Source of the DNA: an uncultured Bacteroidales bacterium
GTDB lineage: Bacteria; Bacteroidota; Bacteroidia; Bacteroidales; F082
Length of the DNA: 33,906 nucleotides
Assembly (NCBI GenBank): GCA_947305795.1
Contig: CAMZEK010000029.1
Span: 1-33,906 of the forward strand
Reading direction: 5' to 3'
Below are positions 16,761 through 33,063 of the stretch, in pieces; position 1 is the first letter of the stretch, and every line of letters starts with the position of its first letter. Below the pieces are notes generated by a model, which was given only the letters and a program-made list of their open reading frames with translations, was not told the DNA's origin and did not search any database. A program made the position numbers and the translations under genes.

Positions 16761-17986
16761 ATACCTTAATCAGCAAATACATTGAGATTCTGACCCAATT
16801 TGGAAAGGATTTGAAAATCACTTCGAGCCTGAATGTGGCTCTGGCGGAAACTCTTGCCTTCCTTTCGCTTGTCATCCTCGGCGTGCTGCTTTATTTCCTC
16901 GCGCGGTTCCTTATCAACAAGACCGTGCACGTCCTTATCCGCCGCACCCCCTCGAAATACGACGATTTGCTCATCAAAAACAGGGTGCTGGTCAGAATTT
17001 GCCTGCTCATCCCCGCCATCCTCCTCAAATATTTCACCGACGAGACATTACCCAGTTTCCCTGACACAGTCGAAATCATCATAAAAATTGTAAAGATTTA
17101 TGAGATAATCACTTACACTGCGGTACTCCTCGCTTTGGTGAACACCGCTCACGACCTCTACAACTCGTTTGAGATGTCGAAACTGAAGCCCATCGAAGGC
17201 TTGATTCAAGTGACAAAAGGCATACTTTACGCCGTTTGCGTGTTGCTCATCACGGCTTTTCTCCTTGGGAAAAGCGTCGGTACCATCGTCATCGGCTTGG
17301 GCACCCTTTCCGCCGTGCTCATGTTGATTTTCCAAGACTCCATCAAAGGCTTTGTGGGAAGTATCCAATTGTCAATCAACGACATGCTTCGTATCGGTGA
17401 CTGGATTGTGATAGGACCCGCCGATGGCATTGTACAAGAAATCAACCTTACCACCGTGAAAGTGCAAAATTGGGATAATACCATTACCACCATACCCACT
17501 TACACGCTGGTTTCCAGTCCGTTCACCAACTGGCGCGGCATGTCAGAATCGGGCGGACGACGCATCTCGCGTAGTTTCAACATTGATGTGACCACCATTC
17601 ATTATTGCACGCCTGAAATGCTGGAAAAATATAAGCACTACAGTCTGGTGAGGGATTACATCACCCAAAGAGAGCAAGACATTCAGGAATACAACAAGGC
17701 TAATGGCATTGACACGAGCGAAATCATGAACGGGCGCCAGCAGACCAATCTGGGCATTTTCCGCGCCTACATCAAGGCCTACCTGAACAACAACCCCAAG
17801 CTGAACCACAACTTGACTATGATGGTGCGCCAACTTCAACCCACCGAGTTCGGCATCCCCATGCAGATATACGCCTTCAGCAGCAACAAGGACTGGACAG
17901 CCTACGAGGAAATCCAGAGCGACATCTTCGACCACGTCTTGGCCGCTGCTCCAATGTTTGACCTTAAAGTTTTCCAACGGAAATGA
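16757..17986 (+). CDS. MscS-family mechanosensitive channel (YbdG-like)
   Basis: Inner-membrane channel of 409 residues that would open under membrane tension to release solutes. There are four to five membrane segments in the first 210 residues. The MscS core follows: a glycine-rich pore helix ([20 protein letters not shown]) and the [23 protein letters not shown] beta-domain entry. The long soluble C-terminal part (about 260-409) resembles the larger YbdG/YnaI-type members. It starts with an ATGA overlap with SUI1 and ends with an ATGA overlap with the hydrolase gene. Confidence 0.9.
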   Translation: MNTLISKYIEILTQFGKDLKITSSLNVALAETLAFLSLVILGVLLYFLARFLINKTVHVLIRRTPSKYDDLLIKNRVLVRICLLIPAILLKYFTDETLPSFPDTVEIIIKIVKIYEIITYTAVLLALVNTAHDLYNSFEMSKLKPIEGLIQVTKGILYAVCVLLITAFLLGKSVGTIVIGLGTLSAVLMLIFQDSIKGFVGSIQLSINDMLRIGDWIVIGPADGIVQEINLTTVKVQNWDNTITTIPTYTLVSSPFTNWRGMSESGGRRISRSFNIDVTTIHYCTPEMLEKYKHYSLVRDYITQREQDIQEYNKANGIDTSEIMNGRQQTNLGIFRAYIKAYLNNNPKLNHNLTMMVRQLQPTEFGIPMQIYAFSSNKDWTAYEEIQSDIFDHVLAAAPMFDLKVFQRK

Positions 17987-18894
17987 TTACAGGAACCGCC
18001 TTTACCCAACGCTATCTGAAACTGATGTTCCAGTCACTGCGCGACGCCACTCCTGAGCAAGTGCAAGAAGAGCTTGAGCATTGTCGCCGCGAAAACCGAA
18101 GAATCGTGCGCGTTCCGAGGCTTTTCAGAAGCTATTTTTCTTCCGAAACCTATACAACCTCAACGGGTTACGAGATGCAGTATTTCCACCACGTGCGGCC
18201 TTCACGGAAGCTCATCTTCTACAACCATGGCGGCGCGTTCATCTATCCGCCCGTGTTTTTCCATTGGCGTTTTACGCATGACCTCAGCCTGCGCGCCCAT
18301 TGCGATGTCATCATGCCAGTCTATCCGAAATCGCCTGAATATACTTGCAAGGACACCGTTTCGAGCTTGTTGGAATTCTACCACAACGTCGTTGAAAAAC
18401 TGGATTACGACGAAATCCATTTCGTTGGCGACTCGGCGGGCGCGCATCTTAGTCTCGTTATCGCTCAGGAAGCCGCCAAGAATGGTTGGCGCAAACCTGA
18501 CACACTGACGCTACTCTCTCCTTGCGTCGACCTAAGCCACACCAAAGAGCAGGAAATGAAGGCTTTGCAACATCTTGACCCCATGCTCCAACTCGACCGC
18601 GTCATCATCCTTAATGCCGTTTGGCAAGGCGACCTGCCCGTCAAACATCCGTGGGTCAGTCCCATCTTCGGCGATTTCAGCGGCATAGACAACCTCAACG
18701 TCTATTTCGGCTCCAATGAAATCCTGAAACCCGACGCGCTGTTCCTCAAGGAAGTGTACGAAAGCATTGGAAAATCAGGCGTTTTCCGCGAATACGAAGG
18801 CATGTTCCACACTTTCGCGATGTTCCCGATTCGGCAGGGATTTGCAGCAGTGCGGGAGATGGCAAACATCATCAAAAAAGGCAGCCTCATATGA
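17983..18894 (+). CDS. Alpha/beta hydrolase (HSL-type esterase/lipase)
   Basis: Cytoplasmic hydrolase of 303 residues with the hormone-sensitive-lipase pattern. The oxyanion-hole motif is HGGAF (about residues 81-85), and the nucleophile elbow is GDSAGAHL with its Ser near 149. The acid residue is probably in ILKPDALF and the base His in MFHTF near 279. The full triad appears present, so it is likely active on short-chain esters or lactones; the natural substrate is unknown. Last gene of the four-gene operon. The last codons form one half of a hairpin that also acts as terminator for the convergent gene. Confidence 0.87.
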   Translation: MITGTAFTQRYLKLMFQSLRDATPEQVQEELEHCRRENRRIVRVPRLFRSYFSSETYTTSTGYEMQYFHHVRPSRKLIFYNHGGAFIYPPVFFHWRFTHDLSLRAHCDVIMPVYPKSPEYTCKDTVSSLLEFYHNVVEKLDYDEIHFVGDSAGAHLSLVIAQEAAKNGWRKPDTLTLLSPCVDLSHTKEQEMKALQHLDPMLQLDRVIILNAVWQGDLPVKHPWVSPIFGDFSGIDNLNVYFGSNEILKPDALFLKEVYESIGKSGVFREYEGMFHTFAMFPIRQGFAAVREMANIIKKGSLI

Positions 18895-18902
18895 GACTGC
18901 CT
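18872..18902 (-). terminator. Terminator of the Omp28-like gene, inside the hydrolase 3' end
   Basis: AGGCAGCCTCAT (18879-18890) is nearly self-complementary with ATGAGACTGCCT (18891-18902), with one C/A mismatch. On the minus strand the stem is followed by a run of T (complement of A18873-18878). The stem spans the stop codon of the convergent hydrolase gene. It can end transcription well only in the minus direction, because no T-run follows on the plus strand. Confidence 0.8.
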
Positions 18903-18923
18903 AAATATATAAAACTATAATAT

Positions 18924-20552
18924 TCAACGCATTATAATTTTTTCATTGTACTCTTGACTGCCATCTGTGGCTTTCAAATAATACAATCCCTTTTGGCATT
19001 GGCCCAAATCAACTGAGCAATTGCCTTTGCATTGATTTTCAAACACTTTTCGGCCTGTCAAGTCAAAGACTTGCACACCCCATTGGCCTTCGTCCAAATT
19101 CAGGAAAAACATGCCAGTTGAGGGATTGGGATAGACTTTGAACGAAGTCGATTCCAGTTCGGTGGTGGAAAGCGTGCCATCGCAATTCACCTCGCCGTAT
19201 ATCTCATAGGTGAACGGAACAACCGATCCCCCGCCTTTCATGATGATGTGGTTGTCGGCATCTTTGAATTGGAAAAAGCCGTTGCCCATGCCTTCGCCCG
19301 CCGCATCGTGCACGATGATACTGTAACAACCGCCGTTCAGCAGTTCAATATCCTCGTAATAAGCGTGATTGGCTTGTTCAAAAGTAAAGGTATGTACCGC
19401 CTCTCCTGTTTCTATTTCCCTGATTTCCACAGAGATGTTTTCAGGATGCATACCTGTCTTTAACTGCATTTTCATGTAGCCATCGATGGTGAATGCCTCA
19501 TTCATAGACATCTCAATGAAATTGTCGGGATTAAACTCATCAGGGTAGCCATTGGGCATAACGGCATAAAAGTACATGACATCACAGGGATCTGCATAGA
19601 ATTCGTCCATTTGCACGGTGACAGATTGACCCTTTGCCAAGGAACCATGCCACGACTGACGGTGATCCTCATGAAAATCATAGGCGCATAGGTCAAAGAA
19701 AGTAATGGTTTGGTTTCCAAGATTTTTTACTGTAAAGGTTGGCCTTTGATAGCCAGAACAACTCTGCGTATTCACATTTTCAACCTTTTTCAGTGCAATG
19801 TCGTAATCAAGATCCAAGACCGTTGAAAGGCGCACGGCCTGATACACTTCCCTACTGCCACCTGAATAGTTCTGCACCCATGCGGTCAGGTAACAGTCCT
19901 CTTTGGGCCAATTCATTTCAAAGGTCTCGCTGATGGTCATGGTCGGCCCTATGAATGGTGTCCCCGTTTGCGTAGGAATCATGTCTCGGCAAACATGGTG
20001 CAATCCGCTCATACCCTGCCAGTTGACCGCTATGTTCGACTGAGTTAAAGCGATGAAGACGCGTACATTGTTTCCGTTGCACTCGCCCACTTGGGTCACG
20101 GTGCAGTTCACGCGGCAAGTCGCGCCGTCGACAGGCTCATAGTTCAAATCGATAGTGAACGGACTCGGCAAGTTGATGCGCTGGTTGTAATAATTGAGAT
20201 AATAATTGTACATGTTTTCGCTGGCATTACCGCCACCCGAGATGCCCGTCACGCCATCGGCCTTCAGTGTGGGATAGCTGGAGATGCCGTAATACGTGGC
20301 TCGGGCATTAGTTTCGTTGGTGTAGAATTCTTCCGTAGAGAACGCCGTAGTGTGATAGGCTACTGGCGCAATGGCAAGGCCTTCGTCCAACATCTGGGCG
20401 ACAGCATTGGCCGCTGCGGGACAATAAGGGCAACGAACCCCCGTAAACAACTCAAACAATACGCATTCACGCGCCACGTTGTCTTTCGTTTGAGCAACTG
20501 CTGCCGTTGCTAACATCAGCGTAACGGCAAGAAAAAGCATGTTTTTTTTCAT
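18924..20552 (-). CDS. Omp28-related thioredoxin-fold protein with T9SS sorting domain
   Basis: Secreted protein of 542 residues. A signal peptide (cleavage near residue 20, AVAQ) is followed by a thioredoxin-like Omp28 domain with a CPYC motif at 41-44 (ELFTGVRCPYCPAAANAVAQ). The motif suggests a disulphide-active or copper-like site, although the role of Omp28 proteins is not established. The middle is beta-rich. The last 80 residues are a type A T9SS domain: FKVYPNPSTGMFFLNL, VFDLTGRKVFEN and a final GLYYLKATDGSQEYNEKIIM. It should cross the outer membrane by the type IX system and be anchored or released. Terminator and promoter are both visible. Confidence 0.88.
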   Translation of the reverse strand: MKKNMLFLAVTLMLATAAVAQTKDNVARECVLFELFTGVRCPYCPAAANAVAQMLDEGLAIAPVAYHTTAFSTEEFYTNETNARATYYGISSYPTLKADGVTGISGGGNASENMYNYYLNYYNQRINLPSPFTIDLNYEPVDGATCRVNCTVTQVGECNGNNVRVFIALTQSNIAVNWQGMSGLHHVCRDMIPTQTGTPFIGPTMTISETFEMNWPKEDCYLTAWVQNYSGGSREVYQAVRLSTVLDLDYDIALKKVENVNTQSCSGYQRPTFTVKNLGNQTITFFDLCAYDFHEDHRQSWHGSLAKGQSVTVQMDEFYADPCDVMYFYAVMPNGYPDEFNPDNFIEMSMNEAFTIDGYMKMQLKTGMHPENISVEIREIETGEAVHTFTFEQANHAYYEDIELLNGGCYSIIVHDAAGEGMGNGFFQFKDADNHIIMKGGGSVVPFTYEIYGEVNCDGTLSTTELESTSFKVYPNPSTGMFFLNLDEGQWGVQVFDLTGRKVFENQCKGNCSVDLGQCQKGLYYLKATDGSQEYNEKIIMR

Positions 20553-20574
20553 AGGTCAATCAAATAATTTGGTG

Positions 20575-24607
<4,033 letters not shown>

Positions 24608-24616
24608 CAAAGCGTG

Positions 24617-25015
24617 TTATAATTTTTCACTTTCCAAGAGTATTCGGTCCTTGTCTGGAATCCGTTCCGACTTGTTCGACTTGCGGTCGAAATACACCAC
24701 CACAGCATGGCAAAGTGTCTTTATTTCGCCTGATTTTGAGTCCTTTAGGCATTGTTCCATCTTGAAGCTGGAGTTGCCCATCTCTGTGACGCGACTCTCG
24801 CAAACAATGGGGTCATGGAACAAAACTGGCTTGCGAAAGTCGAGGTCTACGTGGACGAGGACATATTTGAATGAGAGCCAGTCGATTTTGGTTTGGAAGA
24901 CGTGCTCGAAATAGCGGCTTCGACCCATGTCGAAGTAATTGCATTGTGACCCGTTATTGACGTGGTTGAAGGGGTCGAGGTCGCTCATACGGATTTGGAT
25001 GGGGCAGGAAAACAT
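24617..25015 (-). CDS. Hotdog-fold acyl-CoA thioesterase (4HBT/YbgC-like)
   Basis: Small protein of 132 residues with the thioesterase motif RMSDLDPFNHVNN at about residues 9-21, followed by CNYFDMGRSRYFE. This matches the 4-hydroxybenzoyl-CoA thioesterase/YbgC family, in which the aspartate of the motif is catalytic. The family hydrolyses acyl-CoA or acyl-ACP esters; the substrate is unknown. The ATG at 25015 fits the family start. A TAATTTTG box is at 25036-25043, within the end of the upstream gene. Confidence 0.88.
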   Translation of the reverse strand: MFSCPIQIRMSDLDPFNHVNNGSQCNYFDMGRSRYFEHVFQTKIDWLSFKYVLVHVDLDFRKPVLFHDPIVCESRVTEMGNSSFKMEQCLKDSKSGEIKTLCHAVVVYFDRKSNKSERIPDKDRILLESEKL

Positions 25016-25035
25016 AATTCTCGGTATTAGAACCG

Positions 25036-25043
25036 CAAAATTA
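25036..25043 (-). promoter_or_regulatory. -7 box of the thioesterase gene
   Basis: Minus-strand TAATTTTG matches TAnnTTTG and lies about 20 bases before the thioesterase ATG. Its first three bases are the stop codon of the upstream gene. No clear -33 element is seen. Confidence 0.5.
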
Positions 25044-25589
25044 CAAGTTTTTCCTTATCTTTTTCATCTTTTTCAGCACATTCCTTTTCGCGGTGCGCAG
25101 TCCAGGCGAAAGATAATTGTCGTCCATCAACTCCAAGGTGGATTCCAACTCGGGAAGCAGTTCGGGAACGAGGCAACACTGGACGAAAGCTTGTTTCATG
25201 CACAATGAACGGATGCCATAAGGCTCTTCCAGCAAGGCCATGTGCTCAAGGCAGAAGTCGAGGTAATCGGAACGAAAACATTCTGAATCAAACGGTTGCC
25301 GTTCCAGAAGCACCATCATGATACGGCGTTTGGTGACGCTTTCGGTGTGCATGACGGCATCAATCAGTTCCAGTTGTTTGCTGTAGAGCCATTTATTGTC
25401 CTCCTCCGTGAAATGCGAGAAAATCCAAGCAGCGTTGCCGCCCGCCCTGCTCTCGTCGTCCATCATTACGCGGTACAGCTCTTCCTTTCGGGCATCGTTT
25501 TCCTTGCCCTGCGTATAGACACGAATCGCCTCGATGTCATTCATGTCGATGCGTTGGGAAAGAATAGTGAAAAGTGACATGGTTTCCAT
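25041..25589 (-). CDS. Conserved-looking helical protein of unknown function
   Basis: Predicted 182-residue soluble protein rich in Leu, Glu, Met and Lys, with helix-turn-helix spacing like HEAT or alpha-solenoid repeats (SRAGGNAAWIFSHF and RRIMMVLLERQPF are the most distinctive segments). No catalytic motif, signal peptide or membrane segment is visible. The start could be 25589 or the in-frame ATG at 25580; the second gives MSLFTILSQR. The C-terminus is basic (KRNVLKKMKKIRKNL). It follows the DUF4143 ATPase by five bases, so the two are probably co-transcribed. I cannot assign a role. Confidence 0.75.
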   Translation of the reverse strand: METMSLFTILSQRIDMNDIEAIRVYTQGKENDARKEELYRVMMDDESRAGGNAAWIFSHFTEEDNKWLYSKQLELIDAVMHTESVTKRRIMMVLLERQPFDSECFRSDYLDFCLEHMALLEEPYGIRSLCMKQAFVQCCLVPELLPELESTLELMDDNYLSPGLRTAKRNVLKKMKKIRKNL

Positions 25590-25594
25590 CGACT

Positions 25595-26803
25595 TTATAA
25601 ATCCTTCCTCAAAAGAAACTGTCGGAGATGGAGGTGCAAAATGCCCTCATAATCGGTGTTTTCGTACAATTCATCCATCGAAACGACATATTTTGGATAA
25701 TTGTCATTTATCAACTGTAAGTTGCCAAACTCACGCTTGACCGTCTCTTCCGATGCCAATTGATAGGCAGTCTGGACATAGATGACACGGTTTTGCTTTT
25801 TGGCCACGAAATCAATCTCTGTTTTCTGCAAATAGCCCACCGTCACCTCAAATCCAAGCCGCACAAGATGAAGATAAACAGCATTTTCAATGTTCTTCTC
25901 AATACTTTGCGCCAAACCACCTTGCACAAGTGAATTCCTGATGCCGATATCCTCAAAATAGAATTTGTCGTTGACCTCAAACAACCGCTTCCCATGAATG
26001 TCGTAACGACTCACCCGATGAATGATATAGGCGTTGCACAAATAATCCAAATAATTGAGAATGACCTTGGTTGACGAGTCAATCTGCTGGCTCTTCAGGT
26101 ATTTTACAATGTTGGTCGCCGAAAAAGGTTTGCCTATGTTGTCGCTGACAAATCGCACAAGATTTTTCAGCAAAGGAACGTTGCGAATGTCCTCCCTTTC
26201 AACAATGTCTTTCAGAATAATGGTATTGTAAACGCTTTGCAAATAATCACTTATAAGCTCCTGTTCATCAAGGCTGATGCGACTCAATTGCGGCATCCCC
26301 CCATTGGTGAGATAGCTGATGAGGGCGCGGTTGCCGTCCTCCATCTTGTGGAAAACAAGGAACTCTGCATAATCAAGACTTTGGACATGGTACTCAATGC
26401 AGCGACCTGAAAGATAAGTGCTCAATTCACTTGACAGCATCTTGGCGTTGCTACCTGTAATCACAATCTCGCATGATTCACGGGAATGAAGGCTGCGCAA
26501 GGTCAATTCGAAACCTCTGATATTCTGCACCTCGTCAATGAACAAATAGTTGGTCTTTCCAGCCACGAGCCGACCGTCAACATAATCCGTCAATTCAATA
26601 TTGGAACGGATAAAGCTGAAACGTTCATCATCCTTGTCAATATAAATAACATTGTTTGCATCAACAGAGCTTACTTTGTTGATAACTTGCTTCATGATGA
26701 AGCTTTTGCCCACCCTGCGTTGGCCTGTAAGAGCAATAATCAGTCCCTTACCAAAAAGGTGCTCCACTTTTTCCGTATAATCTGGTCTATCAATAATATC
26801 CAT
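25595..26803 (-). CDS. AAA-type ATPase with DUF4143 C-terminal domain
   Basis: Protein of 402 residues with a P-loop near 27-34 (GQRRVGKS), Walker B YLFIDEVQ near 86-93 and an arginine-type sensor region ITGSNAKM. The C-terminal half resembles DUF4143. It includes EKNIENAVYLHLVRLGFEV and a PD-(D/E)xK-like segment, EIDFVAKKQNRVIYVQ. Proteins of this type are common and variable in Bacteroidota genomes and their substrate is unknown. The gene is more AT-rich than its neighbours, which hints at acquisition. It sits between core genes (nadE) and small unlinked genes, and has its own -7 box at 26831-26838. Confidence 0.88.
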   Translation of the reverse strand: MDIIDRPDYTEKVEHLFGKGLIIALTGQRRVGKSFIMKQVINKVSSVDANNVIYIDKDDERFSFIRSNIELTDYVDGRLVAGKTNYLFIDEVQNIRGFELTLRSLHSRESCEIVITGSNAKMLSSELSTYLSGRCIEYHVQSLDYAEFLVFHKMEDGNRALISYLTNGGMPQLSRISLDEQELISDYLQSVYNTIILKDIVEREDIRNVPLLKNLVRFVSDNIGKPFSATNIVKYLKSQQIDSSTKVILNYLDYLCNAYIIHRVSRYDIHGKRLFEVNDKFYFEDIGIRNSLVQGGLAQSIEKNIENAVYLHLVRLGFEVTVGYLQKTEIDFVAKKQNRVIYVQTAYQLASEETVKREFGNLQLINDNYPKYVVSMDELYENTDYEGILHLHLRQFLLRKDL

Positions 26804-26830
26804 TTTCGAAATCTATATTATTTGAACGCA

Positions 26831-26864
26831 CAAAAATACAAAAAATTTGTGGAGTATAGGCAAC
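26831..26864 (-). promoter_or_regulatory. Promoter of the DUF4143 ATPase gene
   Basis: Minus-strand TATTTTTG (26831-26838) matches the -7 consensus and GTTG (26861-26864) lies 22 bases upstream, one base more than usual. The predicted start is about 20 bases before the ATG at 26803. Confidence 0.6.
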
Positions 26865-26908
26865 AAAATTGTAATTTTTGAATATTTCGTGACTTATAAG
26901 AAACAAAA

Positions 26909-27652
26909 TCAATACTCAAAATGCGGAATCGGCAGCAGCTTGAACAGGTTCTTGGCATGCTTGTCGTCGATGCGGGCTTTGGTGTCGAGGTCTTCGCATA
27001 TGCCGGTACGGATGTATTTGTCCAACACGGCGTAGGTGAAGCCGAGATTATCCTCGTCGCTCTTGTTGGTAAGGCCGTCGGACGGGGTCTTCTCCACCAA
27101 CTCGATGGGCAGGCCCAACTCCTTTCCTATCGCCTTGACTTCCTGCACGGTAAGTCCTCCCAAAGGTGAGAAATCGCCGGCGGCATCGCCGTAGCGCGTC
27201 GAGTAGCCCACCCAGTCTTCGGAGAGGTTGCAGGTGTTGGCCACGCGCCCGTTCATTGATTGAGAAATAGCGTACAAAGTGCTCATTCTCAGGCGTGGCG
27301 GCAAGTTGATGACCGTTTGGCGGCTGACTTCGGTATCCAAAGTGCCGAGTTGCTCCTTCACAGCGGCCATTAATGTATTAAAGGTGTCGCCAATATTGAC
27401 GCAACAGTGGCGGATGCCGAGATGGTTGATGAGTTTCATGCTGTCGTCAATGTCGGGTTGCACGCCATTGGGCATGGTCACGCCAATGACACGGTCCACG
27501 CCGAGCGCCTCGACACAGAGTCCAGCGACGACACTGCTGTCCTTGCCGCCTGAAATGCCGATGACGGCGTTACAGCCCTTGCCATTTTGCTCGAACCAGT
27601 CCCTAATCCATTGAACCACTTGGTCTTTCACTTGTTTTGCGTTGAATTCCAT
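26909..27652 (-). CDS. nadE: NAD synthetase (ammonia-dependent type)
   Basis: Makes NAD from deamido-NAD, ATP and ammonia. The 247-residue product has the PP-loop GISGGKDSSVVAGL near residues 33-46, then MSTLYAISQSMNGRVANTCN and GDAAGDFSPLGGL typical of NadE. The C-terminal KTPSDGLTNKSDEDNLGFTY is also typical. There is no N-terminal amidase (nitrilase) domain, so it is the short ammonia-using form. The start is the ATG at 27652; the upstream in-frame codon at 27721 lies beyond the promoter. Divergent from the T9SS protein gene at 27768. Confidence 0.95.
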   Translation of the reverse strand: MEFNAKQVKDQVVQWIRDWFEQNGKGCNAVIGISGGKDSSVVAGLCVEALGVDRVIGVTMPNGVQPDIDDSMKLINHLGIRHCCVNIGDTFNTLMAAVKEQLGTLDTEVSRQTVINLPPRLRMSTLYAISQSMNGRVANTCNLSEDWVGYSTRYGDAAGDFSPLGGLTVQEVKAIGKELGLPIELVEKTPSDGLTNKSDEDNLGFTYAVLDKYIRTGICEDLDTKARIDDKHAKNLFKLLPIPHFEY

Positions 27653-27688
27653 GATGCTTTCGTTTTGATGTTTGACACTTAATGAGCG

Positions 27689-27722
27689 CAAAAATAAGGC
27701 TTTTTTCGCTTTTCGGGTCAAA
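27689..27722 (-). promoter_or_regulatory. Promoter of nadE
   Basis: Minus-strand TATTTTTG (27689-27696) with a perfect TTTG (27719-27722) 22 bases upstream, one base beyond the usual spacing. The start would be near 27682, giving a leader of about 30 bases. Confidence 0.65.
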
Positions 27723-27740
27723 GCGTGAGGTTTTTTTGCT

Positions 27741-27748
27741 TACTTTTG
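27741..27748 (+). promoter_or_regulatory. -7 box of the secreted T9SS protein gene
   Basis: TACTTTTG matches TAnnTTTG exactly and precedes the ATG at 27768 by 19 bases. A clear -33 element is not seen; that region overlaps the nadE -33 box. Confidence 0.6.
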
Positions 27749-27767
27749 CGACTATAAAACCAACGAA

Positions 27768-28757
27768 ATGAAAAAAGCACTTACCCTTTTTACAACCTGT
27801 ATCTTGTTGAGCCTTAGTCTTTCAGCCCAATTCGGCACACAATTCGACAACTCAGGCTTCGAGGAATGGACTACCCGACAGACGAAATCGGTTGTCGAGC
27901 CTGTACACTGGCATTCGGGCGGCACAGCGACAGGCACTTTCGCGGGTTTCCTTTCGAATCAAGTCGAATCTTCAACACAAACTAGACCTGGCTCGACGGG
28001 CAGCAAAAGTGTCCGCATCTTCCCTACCAGTGTGTTGGGCATTACCGCCAACGGCAACATGACTAACGGGCGCATGAATGCCGGCAGCATGTCGGCGACG
28101 GGCTCAGGCAACTACAATTACACACAACGCTCTGAAAGCGCGTACAATACGCCTATCAGTGCCGTCCCCGATTCTATCGCCGTTTGGGTCTGTTTCCGCA
28201 GCGAGAGTAGCACACAAAAGGCTCAACTCCGTGCCATTGTGCATGGCGACGCCGACTACAAATTCATCGCCGACGGTACTGAGGAACCCGCCAACATGCT
28301 CGTTGCCTCGGCACGCCGTTCCTTTACTCGCACTTCCACGGCCAACGGTGCTTACAATTGGACAAGGCTAAGTGTGCCTTTCGTCAAGGATGGGCCTTGC
28401 AATGATCCCCGTTACATCCTGTTCACCATCACCACCAACGAAATACCCGGTCAAGGTAGCACCAACGACGACCTTTTCGTTGACGATATCGAGTTGATTT
28501 ACAACCCCGACCACATCGATGAAAACGAAAACCTTTGCGAATTGTCGCCCAATCCCATTCTCAAGCGACTTGACATCCACACGTCAGCGACCATTCAAGA
28601 CATCCACATCTACGATATGCATGGACACCGCGTCCGCAGCATGTCGCCCAATACCAACCAACTGAGCCTCGACCTCAGCGACCTTCCTTCAGGCTCGTAT
28701 CTCATACAACTGGACTTTGGCCAGCACAAAGTCACCAAACGCATTGTGAAGATTTGA
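27768..28757 (+). CDS. Secreted protein with PCMD-like domain and T9SS sorting domain
   Basis: Predicted 329-residue exported protein. The signal peptide is cleaved near residue 20 (LSLSAQ). The main part (about 25-245) begins with FDNSGFEEWTTR and holds strands such as SVRIFPTSVLGI and SIAVWVCFRSES, ending in a DDLFVDDIELIYN segment. This resembles the PCMD putative carbohydrate-metabolism domain of Bacteroidota lipoproteins; I rate that family call as probable. The last 75 residues are a type A T9SS tail: LSPNPILKRLDIH, IHIYDMHGHRVRSM and a final GSYLIQLDFGQHKVTKRIVK. It should be exported by the type IX system. Confidence 0.82.
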   Translation: MKKALTLFTTCILLSLSLSAQFGTQFDNSGFEEWTTRQTKSVVEPVHWHSGGTATGTFAGFLSNQVESSTQTRPGSTGSKSVRIFPTSVLGITANGNMTNGRMNAGSMSATGSGNYNYTQRSESAYNTPISAVPDSIAVWVCFRSESSTQKAQLRAIVHGDADYKFIADGTEEPANMLVASARRSFTRTSTANGAYNWTRLSVPFVKDGPCNDPRYILFTITTNEIPGQGSTNDDLFVDDIELIYNPDHIDENENLCELSPNPILKRLDIHTSATIQDIHIYDMHGHRVRSMSPNTNQLSLDLSDLPSGSYLIQLDFGQHKVTKRIVKI

Positions 28758-28796
28758 TTTTTTCGTAATTTTACCCAATCAACCCTAATTGAGACC

Positions 28797-32730
<3,934 letters not shown>

Positions 32731-32804
32731 CGTATCGAAAAGTTTTGGATTGCAAAGATGAGAAAAATTTCGCTCCATTTCGACTCGGATAAGGAAAAAA
32801 GCCG

Positions 32805-32812
32805 TATTTTTG
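32805..32812 (+). promoter_or_regulatory. -7 box of the tRNA-Tyr gene
   Basis: TATTTTTG matches TAnnTTTG and is followed by CAGCC. The tRNA starts 34 bases downstream, which leaves room for a short 5' leader to be removed by RNase P. The -33 element is not clear (TTTC at 32778-32781, too far). Confidence 0.55.
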
Positions 32813-32846
32813 CAGCCACTTAAACGGAATTGTTCTTTAGTTTCTT

Positions 32847-32928
32847 GGGGGAGTCGCATAGTGGCAATTGCAACAGACTGTAAATCTGTCCGGGAATCCG
32901 TTCGGTGGTTCGAGTCCACCCTCCCCCA
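32847..32928 (+). tRNA. tRNA-Tyr (anticodon GTA)
   Basis: The acceptor stem GGGGGAG (32847-32853) pairs with CTCCCCC (32921-32927), with A as discriminator. The anticodon stem ACAGA/TCTGT encloses the loop CTGTAAA with GTA at 32880-32882. It has the long variable arm of type II tRNAs and a normal T arm (GGTGG-TTCGAGT-CCACC). The 3' CCA is not encoded, so it must be added by the CCA enzyme. Confidence 0.97.
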
Positions 32929-32935
32929 CACCATG

Positions 32936-32962
32936 ACGAGTCAAAATAATGGCTCGTTTTTT
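32936..32962 (+). terminator. Intrinsic terminator after tRNA-Tyr
   Basis: ACGAGTC (32936-32942) pairs with GGCTCGT (32951-32957) with one T-G pair and an 8-base loop, followed by TTTTT. It lies eight bases after the tRNA. Confidence 0.8.
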
Positions 32963-33011
32963 CATGGAATGTTATTCCAAAAGAAAAAAACATACAAATT
33001 TCGACCAAAAA

Positions 33012-33042
33012 GTTGTTTGCGTTTTTTATTTACCTATTTTTG
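33012..33042 (+). promoter_or_regulatory. Promoter of the RRM protein gene
   Basis: GTTG (33012-33015) and TATTTTTG (33035-33042) are 19 bases apart, a good match to the Bacteroidota consensus. The predicted start is about 14 bases before the ATG at 33064. Confidence 0.75.
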
Positions 33043-33063
33043 CAACAATCAAATAAGTGAGTT

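Noticed and set aside
32731-32934. N-terminal extension of the aminotransferase through the tRNA-Tyr region
   Set aside because: The extension translates the antisense of tRNA-Tyr, a common false reading, and lies beyond the family start at MKYDFDK.
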